Source of the DNA: Saxidomus purpurata
Taxonomy: Eukaryota > Mollusca > Bivalvia > Venerida > Veneridae
Direction: 5' to 3'
Assembly: GCA_022818135.1 (NCBI GenBank)
Contig: JAFMSR010000002.1
Span: forward strand, 24,190,768-24,254,767
DNA: 64,000 bases
In this document: one piece after another, positions 49,250 to 60,400 of the stretch
Numbering within the stretch: the stretch's first letter is position 1
Layout of the letters: each line of letters starts with the position of its first letter
Notes under the pieces: generated by a model
Told to the model about the DNA's origin: nothing
Database searches by the model: none
What the model saw: the letters and a program-made list of their open reading frames with translations, nothing else
Program-made: the position numbers and the translations under genes

Positions 49250-51462
49250 TCATTCATGTGGCTCACAGTAGAAAGTTGCAGCAACTCCGTTAAGATCGTC
49301 AGGTACTTTAATAAGAGCAGGATCCCCTTTTTTGCATTCTTTAAATGCATCTTCTTTCTCTTTTCTAATTTTAGTTCCAAATTTAGGTAAGACAGTGCCA
49401 TCACCGAAATAAACACCATACACTGAACCATCTTCACCAGGTGCATGGAAGACAAAGTCATGTCTTCCAATCTGAGATGTATAGGAAGCATTGAATACCT
49501 GAGATTTTGTCCTCAGATTTGAAGACTCGTTTTTAACTTTGCATTGTAGCTGGATTGTAGGTATATTTATAGCAATATGGACTCTTGTAGTATCATAGTT
49601 TTCCTTAGAGCTGCTACAATTTTCTGGTTCAAGATATCCACTACACTTGTATTCGACACACAGAGTTGTATCACTAAGGGAGTCTGTGTTGCTATTTACC
49701 AAGTCATATTGAAGTACACCTAAATGTTTTCCTAAAAGGAATTCTCCCCCGTAACTTGATGCCATAAGTTTAATGTTGTGATTATACGAGGATGTCTGTG
49801 GGGCAAACTCAACGCGTATTTTAACATAGCAAATACTATACTTGTCATCTACAGACGTTGCCAAATTTGGATACCAAGCATAACGACATTTATCGCTAAG
49901 GTAATGTGCATCTGTACAGTTTTTCCTGTGGTCACTTGGACAGCTTTCACTGGTTGCGTAGTTTCTAGTCAACATGTCGAAATACACCCTTAAATGACTA
50001 TCAGTGATATTAGAAGCCCCGCAAAGTGCTTTATCACGATAAAATAGACCGATTTGTTCAGTCATATTAATTTCCATCACAGTACTATTGTCTGTGATTT
50101 TATATTCAGAAGAACCATTGGTAACAATATTTCCAAAATGCAGTTTCTGTCTAGGGTGGACAGAATCATCATTTGATTCATAGAAAACAGTTATAAACGA
50201 AACATTATTCTTACAGTAACCCGGAAAGCAAATATTTGATGTGTCTTTAACAACTGAGTTACCAAATGTTTTCAAGATGTCTCCTTCAAACGAATGGAAA
50301 TCTACATGTAAGCCAATGTGATTTTTTATTTCGTTGACAAAACTGTCATTCTGGTAGACTCTGATCTTATAATAGCAAGTAAAGTTATTCACACCAGAAG
50401 AGTTGTCTTTATAATCAAGATTTATCCAACTGTATTTAGTTTCATCTGGTTTAATACTACCAATCCATTTTACTGACTCTTGGAATTGTCTTTTCTTCCT
50501 TCTATGATTTTCAGATTGGATAATTTCTTCCCATTCTCCCATAAAATTTAGTGTCCATAATTTCATATCCTTTGATAAAACATTCTCCCCAAGACTTGTA
50601 GGAATCGAAACATCAACAATGTCGTCAGATGACAGGTCATTTCCTAATTTATCTTCGAATTTGATATTGAAAAGACCTAATGAAGCCAAAGGTTCTTCAT
50701 CTCCTTCAACATTTATTGTCCTGAACTGACCTGGTATATCTGGCAAGGACGATACGTTAGTTGGATCAAGGAATGTTAGACAAACGCAAACAGTGCCGTT
50801 GTACAATGTTCCATTCGAGTACTTAAACGCGTTTGCAGAAATAGTAAGTTCTGCTCTAGGAACTGAACTATTAGTGGTCGATGTCCCAACAGATAATGTA
50901 TTTTCAGTGCTAGAAGTGATCTCATTTAAAACAGTTATTCTAAACATTCGAATGATGATATCTACAGTTCCACTCATGTCATCAGATAAAAGGATTACCT
51001 TAACTGCGTCGATTAATTGTCTACCTTTTTTATCTTTCACTGTCACCACAATTTTATTAGTTTCCATTGATGGTGAAAATTTAAATTCTCCTTTACCATT
51101 TGTATATGTGTTATAATGGCCATTGACCCATACCTCACTATACTTAACTGGTGTACCATCATCAACGCTAACTGCCTTTCCAGCTATAGTAAGCCTACCT
51201 TGCTGGCACAACCCACAACCACATGACGTCACAACGAAAATATCTTGATCATATCCAGTGCATTTAATGGATAAAAGCTGTGTTTTGGTTGCCTTACAAC
51301 ATGAGCGAGTTTTATCTCTGCATGTTTCACTCTCATTTCTTCCAGTTTGACGGCAACCTATAGGACTACATGTTCCGACATCATAAAAGTCTTTTTCACA
51401 TCCACTGGGCAGAATTACTGTCTTCTCAACAAGGGAACTTGAACAAAAGTCATCCGGCTCCT
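49250..51462 (-). CDS. CILP: CILP-like last exon (Cys-rich, cleavage site, C-terminal half)
   Basis: Acceptor TTTATTTCAG|AG at 51462, stop TGA at 49252-49250; 736 codons plus stop, entered in phase 1. Starts EEPDDFCSSS, then KDFYDVGTCSPIGC, CRDKTRSCC, CGCGLCQQGRLTIAG, LTFLDPTN, and HRRKKRQ at 50503-50489. Many NxS/T sites are consistent with a secreted glycoprotein. The conserved gene family also carries this half in a single large exon. Confidence 0.93.
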
Positions 51463-54400
51463 CTGAAATAAAGAGAAACAAAAAACTGTAAGACAAGACA
51501 AAACTGTGTCCATAGGATCTGGAAGTCCCCACTTTCCACCTTTGTCACAAAACAAGAGCAGATTTCCATATCTTTGCTTTTGTCAAGCAATATCCAGGAA
51601 GAGTTTTACTTCGATATTTATACACATGAATACCTATCCAATATCAACACAATGGTATATACATGTACCTGTTTCTTCTGAATAACAGATTTGTAGAGTT
51701 TTTGTCATTTAAATATAGGCAGCCATTGACCACTGTTGTAAAATGTTTGGAAAACAAATAGCCAATAATTGGGAATTTTGGGCTTACATAAAAGTTTGCA
51801 GTATTAGCTCAGTTATTCTCTAAGATTTTTGCTCAAATTACTCTGTTTATGGGTCAGCTAAGGTGTCATAAGATGGTTCGTAGACCGAAAAAGAAATTTG
51901 ATTCTAGGATACTTAACAAGAAAAACTGTGATACTATGATACACAGCGGGCCTATAAACAAAGCTTTCATGTAAATATTTTGACATGGGAGATGCAAATT
52001 AACTTTACAGACTTTATAACTGAGACAGAATAAATCTATATTCTAGGTTCAGGTAAAGCAAATACTTGACTATTTTGTTTGTGCATTTACAATTTAGTAA
52101 CAGTTTCTCATTCTACAGTGTATCATTTATGACTTAAAAAGAAACAAAAACATATTCATGAAAAAGCTTTCAATAATCTTTACACTCTCTCTTGTTTTTT
52201 TTCATCAGGATTTAGTTAACTTTGGCTACATGCCAGTTTATTGCTGTAAACTAGTCTGGTAACATGAAATGTAAACCAGTCTATTAAAAATAAAAAGTGC
52301 ATCCCGACTGCTTAGTTAACTTTGGCTACCTGTCAGTTTATTGCTCTAACATGAAATGTCTGATTAAAATAGACTGTCAGTGACTGTACAGTGATACTTC
52401 AAAACAAACTGAAGTGTGATTGTAAACTTTAAATTTAAAAAAATCGAGTCATAGTAACGTAATGGACCCACTTTACCCCATACCGGAAGATACCGGCATG
52501 TTCGACTGATATCGGTTTTTATACTGGCCAAACAGTGAAAACTTTTCACTACTTATTAAACGTTTATATAAGCATATGAAATAGTTTGATGTTTACATGG
52601 ATGAAAGATAGAAATATCAACTTTTTGACAATTTTAAAGCTACACAATGAAGACTAGTTTATCCCATTCCTTATCATACCTTCCTAGGCAATTTACATTC
52701 ATTTCATAACATTTTGTTCAAAGAACTATACACTACTTCACTTACATGTTACATTTTCCAAGCACGCGTTAAATACGCGGCCTGCTTCTGCGGCCCACAA
52801 TAATTATGTGATTAACATGTTATGTAACTAGTAAATAAGATAATTAATGCAATACATGTAATTATCTGACTTACTAGTTACATAACATGTTAACCACATA
52901 GTTTTACCATATTTATCTAACTAGTTACATAACACGTTAACTGCATAATTATCAGGATACTTATCTGACTAACAAGTTACATAACATGTTAACCACTTAT
53001 AGATATCTAAAATATCCTTATATAGCTATCTGTTGGCAGTAGTAGGCAGTAACATACACTTGTGTTGACATAAGTATCTGTTAACATAAAATTAACAAGT
53101 TAATCAGATGTTTTAACATGATAATTAAGTGACTAACTAGTTATACAACATGATCATTAAGTGACTAACTAGTTATACAACGTGATAATTAAGTGGTTAT
53201 GTGGTGGCAGAAGTATGCCACTATATGAAACTGGCCGAGTACCTAGGCAGGAGATGTTGTATGAAGCAAAATGTTGTTGACTGATGTACGACAGACGCCA
53301 GATACAGGGTTATCGCACAATATCCGCACGAGTACTTTGTGATCAGAACATACCTTGAATCGTAAGTGTGGCCGTGCTTGATATTTTAGCCCCAACAGGA
53401 CTATTAGCTCTGCATCTGTATTCACCACTATCACCTTGTTCAAGTTTCGTCAAGAGAAGATGTGTTCCTTTTGGATAAAGTGACTCATCTAGTACTTTTG
53501 AATCATGGAACCTTTCAGGAAAATAATTAAGCAATATGTACTCAGATTATTAACAAATGTAAGCTTTCCAAGCTATAAAGCTAGATGGGTTAGGCCTTTT
53601 AGGCTCATGTAAAGTTGTTTTGAATAAAAGTCATTTTTATTAAATCAGGAAACGGAATAATTTCCAAGAAACTGCTTATCGTTAGTTACCCGGTCACAAG
53701 TCCGATTAGAAATACTATCTCATCATCCTTAATGTCCCCTGAAGTTTTATCACATAGACACTGCTGAACATTCGATGATCATATTACCTTGCTATGCATG
53801 AATCTAATATAGCTTCATTTGTCTCTACAGAGCTCATACAGCATTTTTACCAACTTACCATTCGTAGCTTGTTACTGGAGGACTGGCTCTTGCAACACAA
53901 CAAAGGGTGGTATTCTCTCCTATAAGGCGACTTTTCGACTGTGGTGTCTCAATAAAATATGGGCGTACTGAAGTTAAATAATAAATAATACATTTAATTG
54001 TTCTAACAAATATCATGGACCTATATACACATATAGGTCCATGCAAATATTGAGAAATATTATTTTGTCCTGTGCTGAAATCCTCTTCCTGGTTAGCAAG
54101 TTGTCAGTTACTTGCTAATACTTTAGCATCTGGTACACACACAGGTGAACTTTTTAGATGGTCTAAGCTTGCCCAAGAAATGGAAATGTAAATCAACTGA
54201 CTGCTGCCATAATTGATTGACATGGACATAGAGTGATCAATATCAAAGCTAGTGTAGTACACATTTAAATGAGATTGCTACTTGTAATTTATTACTGCTC
54301 TTTAGATTACCAAGATGAGCTGTTATACAAAGAAATTGACATCCGGAAGAGCAACTTTAGTCTGAACATTTATAGGCTTCTAATAGTCTAGTTACGGGAT

Positions 54401-57400
54401 GAGCAGAACCATTTCTTTAAAGATACTTGTTTCAGCTATTGGTTAATGCACTTATGGCCTATAATACAACCAAAGTGAGCCTACCATACCATGACTGTTA
54501 AAGACTACTCTAATGCTGTGTCTAAGTGTTTCTGAGTAGAGATTTAAACAAAATTCTACAGTACCAGTTTTATCAAAATACACTGTCGCTAATCAAGACT
54601 TTACTACTACATGTATTACCTATCCTTGACAGTGAGATTTCCAAATATGAGTCGTTTACTTCAATGGCAGTATCAACAAAGCCAGTACTTTTTATCAGTA
54701 GTGTCGAAGTGGTACACACTGCTTCCAGGGAAAAGTGCCCATCTATGCCTGTTATAGCCAGCACATTGACAGGAAGTCTGGCATCAAATATTTCCACTTC
54801 GGACAGCGGTGCCGCAGTCTCTTGTGAGGTTATTCTACCTTCAACAACACTGGTTTCACAAATACAAGCATCACAATTTTCGTTCAGTTTGCCAACCACA
54901 CATGTCCTTTTACAATCTGATTTGTAAGATAGAAAACAAAGTGATAAACCTGCATGCGTTATTGTATTGTATTTATTTACCTTAGTTGTGTTAAGTATAG
55001 CAGCATAATGAGCAATGTATAATATTAACTAAATACACTTTTAACTGCAGTGTTTTTCACTAGAGTGAACGCCGTCCTAACCCTTTTGATGGCCGGCCAT
55101 GCACCATCCTGCATATATCAAAGGCCCTTACTACTACCCACGCCTGTTTCTGAAGTAAAATCTAGGTAGGAATTGAATAAAATATTGTTTAAACCAAACG
55201 TGTTTGCAACGTTTTATTATTTGGTAGCGTATTATTTCAAATCTTCAGATTGATTTGAAGCAAATTTTATAAAGGTCTATCCATAAGAGCAAATATGTTA
55301 GCTTGAACTTGTGGATGAGACCTCTTCAAATCTTCAGATATACTTTACAGGAATTTATACTGGAACCTTTTTATATGACAATATGTTCTAAAATAAGTTA
55401 TTTTCATACAGTTTTACAGTTTGTAGAACTTTACTTTTTTACCAAAATCTGAGAGCGAGCAGCTTCAAATTTTCAACACAATATGGTCACATTTGATGCA
55501 GTATGTCATATTTTTTATTCTGAGAAGACACCCATTACAATTCCAGATTTAAAAGAGAATTTGATTTGGTCTTAGTAATGAACCTTTAAGGAGTTATGGC
55601 CCTGAAAAGAAAAAGTAATAAAGGGAGATAATAAAAAACAAAACAAGCTAAAGTTAATTCCCTTGTGCACTGCACTTCCTCCCTATGTTCTCTGTCTGTG
55701 TGTAAAATTTAAACGAATTCCCTTGAATACTTTCATAGTCATGCTCCGGACAAAAGTGTTATATGAAAAATCAATAAGGGGAGATTACTCAAAATATAGA
55801 TTAAGGTACCGTTATGGTTCTTGGACACTGCACTGCATCCTAATGTCCCCCATGACTGTATGCAATTTGAATCAATTCAATTCAGTACTTAAGGAGTTAT
55901 GGCCCTGACAAGAAAAGGTAATAAAGGGAGATAATTCAAAAATAGGACAAGCTAGAGTTAAGGTCTATGTCCACTGCACTTCCTCTCAATGTCATCTGTC
56001 TGTGTGTAAAGTTTAAATAAATCATACTCTGGACATAAGGAAGACTTGCTTATGCTAAGCTTTCAACATTTGACACATTTTTATCATTAGTTTAAAGGAT
56101 ATATAAACTCTTGCCAACCTACTTTACATAAAACGTAATTTTAAAACAATGTTTAATTAGCATATTGATTACCTGGACATTCCCATGTGGAGCAATTCTG
56201 GGCTTGCAACCTTTTCCCAACACAATCAGTATCAGTTTCAATCTGCTTTTCACAAGTACGGTAACGAGTCTGTTGCCCACCTCCGCATGAGACGTCACAA
56301 CTTAACCATGGGAACCATGTTGTCCATTGGCCATTTACTAAGAAAACATTTCTGTTGATCAAACTTTGTAACGAAAGCAGAGTTCAAGATTTCCTATGAT
56401 ATCTTTTTGCATATCACAAAATGTCAATTTTTCAACATGCATGGTGTGTGCCATGTATATAGTTGGCATATAATAAATACTATTCCACATGACCTGCGCT
56501 CATGATTCCCTTAATATGTACGCAAAGAAGGAACTAGGTCATATATCCATAACAATTGATTCACACTTAGGTAAATGACGCACACATCCTACTTGTAAGT
56601 TACAATGAAACAAGAGCCATGTTAGACATGGCCATCCCCCTGCCAAGTGCTCTTTCTATGACCAAGAAATTCGAGGTTAGAGGAATAGATATGGTATAGC
56701 TTCTAATTTAATAAAATATTAGTATTTGGCAGGGTATAATTAGACAAGGTAGAGTTATGATTCTTGGCCATGTACTTCCCATCATTGTGCTCTATCACTG
56801 TATTAAGTTTCAAGTAATTCCCTTCAGTACTTGTGGAGTTATGCTCCGGACAAGAAAAATCCAGAAAATGTAACAAAGGGAAGTAATTCAAAAATTAGGC
56901 AAAAACGAGTTATGGTTCTTGTTCTTGGGCACTGCACTTATTTTCATTGTACTCTATCACTGTATTAAGTTTCAAGTAATTCCTTTCAGTACTTTTGGAG
57001 TTATGCTCAGGACAAGAAAAATCCAGAAAATGTAACAAAGGGTAGTCATTCAAAAATTAGGCAAGAAAGAGTTCTGGTTCTTGGACACTGCACTTCCTCT
57101 CGTTGTACTCTATCACTGTATCAAGTTTCAAGTAATTCCCTTCACTACTTTTGGAGTAATGCACCAGACAAGAAAAATCAAGAAAATGTAACAAAGGGGA
57201 GTAATTCAAAAATTTGGCAAGATAGTTATGGTTGTTGGGCACTGCACTTCCCCTCAATGTACTCTATCACTGTATTAAGTTTTAAGTAATTCCCTTCAAA
57301 ACTTTTGAAGTTATTCTCCAGACAAATGAAATCAAGAAAATGTAACAAAGGGGAATAATTAAAAAAATAGGCAAGGTAGAGTTATGGTTCTTGGGCACTG

Positions 57401-57429
57401 CACTACCTCTCAATGTCCTTTGTCTGTGT

Positions 57430-57471
<42 letters not shown>

Positions 57472-60400
57472 TCTTTATTTCATGAAGGTAGCATATTAAG
57501 ACAATGAATAAAATTCTACCTTATTTACAATATGGCCTTCAAAGAAAATAAAAAGTAAGCAAATAATCAAGAAAAATATACAAAAATCACATGAAATATA
57601 GAATTTACGAAAACTATCATACTACAAAATCAAATCATATTCAGTCTTCTCATATACTGTACTTGGCAGGCACTCTGACTGCTATGAACTAAACTGTAGA
57701 TTAAGAAGGTACTTTTTTAAAGTTGATTTGAATGCATGAACTGTGGATTTATTTTTCACAATATCTGGAAGATCATTCCAAACTTCCATGGCCGTTAACA
57801 TGAATGTCTGTTTCAGAAAGTTTGTTTTGGGCCTAGGATGTACTAAATATTTTTTTGTCGATGATCTCAAACTATAATGTTTGTTGTTTGAAAATGTGAT
57901 TAAGTTTTTTATATATGTTGGAGTAAGTCCTTGGGTTGATTTGTAAACCATTAATGCAATATGATATGTACATCTATTTGAAAAAGATACCCAGTTTAAT
58001 TCATGCAGTAATTGTATTGTAGGAGTTCGAATCGGTTTATTAAGAATGATTTTGGCAGCCCTTTTCTGTAATTTATTTAATTTGTTAAATTCTTTCTGAC
58101 TACATTTATTCCAAATAATGCATCCATAATCAAAGGTAGACAGTATATATGCATTGTAAAACATTTGTTTCATTTTTGCGGTGAGAAAGAACGATATGCG
58201 TTTTAATAAAGCAATTTTATTTTGAAGCTTTCTGCAAACTTGTTTGATTTGTTCAGTCCATTTTAAGTTTTCGTCAATGTAAACATCAAGCATTTTTTGA
58301 GTTTTGACTTGTTTTACATCATTATGATCAATTTTAAGGTGTATCTGATTTGTCTGGCTTTTCTTTCGAGAAGTGCTTATTAACATAGACGTAGTTTTCA
58401 AAGGATTTATTGCCATATGATTATTCTTACACCATACATTTATATTATCAATATTACTTTGCAGTATTGTTTCAACACTTGAGACATTTTTGTTTGATGC
58501 ATACATTGTCGTATCATCAGCATACATGTCTATATTTGCCATATTTGTGCAAAGGGGAATATCATTAACGTAAAAAATAAAGAGTAGCGGACCTAGTATA
58601 GACCCTTGTGGTACACCTGATACAATTGTTTGGTTCGTGGAAACAATATTTCCATATTTTACGATCTGTGTTCTATTCTCTAGATATGATTTGAACAAAG
58701 ATACAGATGATTTTGAGAAATTATAAAGTTCAAGTTTATGGATTAAAATTTCATGGTCTACTAAATCAAAAGCCTTCTTTAGATCCAAGAAAATCGTCCC
58801 CACCACATTTCCATCGTCAAGCTCCTTTAACCAACTGTCTACCAGACGAATAAGAGCTGTTTGGCAAGAATGTTGCTTTCTAAAACCTGACTGACATTCA
58901 TGGATGATATTTGTTTTATCGATGAAGTCATGTAACTGAATGGCAATGTGCTTTTCGAAGATTTTTGAAATTGTAGGTAAAATAGAAATTGGTCTATAAT
59001 TGTTCATATTTTCCCTAGGACCTTTCTTGTGTATTGGGAGAACAAATGTTTCCTTCATTCTATCAGGAAAAGTGCCCGTTTTTATACTGATATTTATTAT
59101 TGACGAAATAGCAACAGTTATGTAATCCCCACAAGATTTCAATATACGTGGCCCAATACAATCAATTCCCGTTGATTTATTTACATTAAGATTATCTATG
59201 TACTTCCGTACTTGATACGGTGTTATAGGCTCAATATTAAAAACAACTCCTTTTAGTTTTCTCGATAAATGGTTCTTAAGTTTTAGGAAGTTCTCTGATT
59301 TAAAATCTGTTTTTTCAATGGTATTTGTAATATTAATGAAATGATCATTTAATTTTTCAACTACATTTTTATACCCTTTGATGACATTTTTTCCATCTTG
59401 AATCATACTAGGTAGATTGATTTTTTGACAACTGTTTTCATTTGTTATATCTTTAAGAGATTTCCAAAGAAGCCTCGGGTCTTTATTATCCTTAACAGCA
59501 TTGTTAAAGAAGTTTTGTTTGCTTTGTTTAATTAAATAATTAGTTTTGTTTCTCCACATTTTGTATAATTCCCATTGCCTTGATTTATTAAATTTATCTC
59601 TCATCAATCTTGCATTTTTTATTTCCTTATTGTACCATTCTGGTTGTATCTCACGTTTAATGCGTTTTTCTTTCATTGGAGCATGTTTCAATAGCACAGA
59701 ATTTATTAAATGATAAAAAATATTTAAAGCTTGATTTGGGTCATCGATCATTTCGATACAATCTATATTTGCATACATTAGGTCACTGTGGAAATTTGCT
59801 TCATTAAATTTACTGAAACTTCTATATCTTATAATTTTATGACTGTCATTTGAATCAATCTTTCGAACCTTATTTCCAATAGTACAACATACCGGATAAT
59901 GGTAACTGATGCAAATTTCCGGAACAAAACATTCAGTTATTTTGTGACAACTGTTAGTATAGATATGATCAATAATTGATGAACTACTTTTTGTCACTCG
60001 TGTTGGAGATTCTATCAATTGTTTAAGTCCATATTTTAACAAAATTGTGTCCCAATGTGTGTTTTGAAATCCTTTATCAGGACTGTAATTTAAGTTAAAA
60101 TCTCCAAAAATATACATTTCAATATTAGCATTGTCTGTAAAGTTTCAAGTAATTCCCTTCAGTACTTTTGGAGTTATTCTCCGGACAAAAGTGTGACAGA
60201 CGGATGGACGGAAGGAGCCCGTTACTATATCACCTCCGCCAAGGCAGGGGGATAATTATTCTACGTGTTGAACAAAGCTTGGTTTTTTTTGACAATATCA
60301 TGTTAGAATCAAAATAACTACATTGGTGTTCAGAAGAACACTATTTTTGTGTCGCCCTCTTACGCTTTGTTAGAATAACCAAATATTTTGTTTGATGAAG

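Larger units (their letters stand above)
56611..60254 (-). mobile_element. HINE-like element with 158-bp units, split by a LINE
   Basis: On the minus strand it starts TATCCCCCTGCCTTGGCGGA (60254) and has a TCCGTCCATCCGTCTG tract. Units follow with TTGGGCACTGCACTTCC, TTCAAGTAATTCCCTTCAGT and ACAAAGGGGAGTAATTC about every 158 bp. Near the 3' end GGCAGGGGGATGG complements the 5' end. The last hairpin GCCATG-TCTAA-CATGGC is followed by TCTTG|T (56611). 57432-60133 is a later LINE insertion. Confidence 0.75.
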
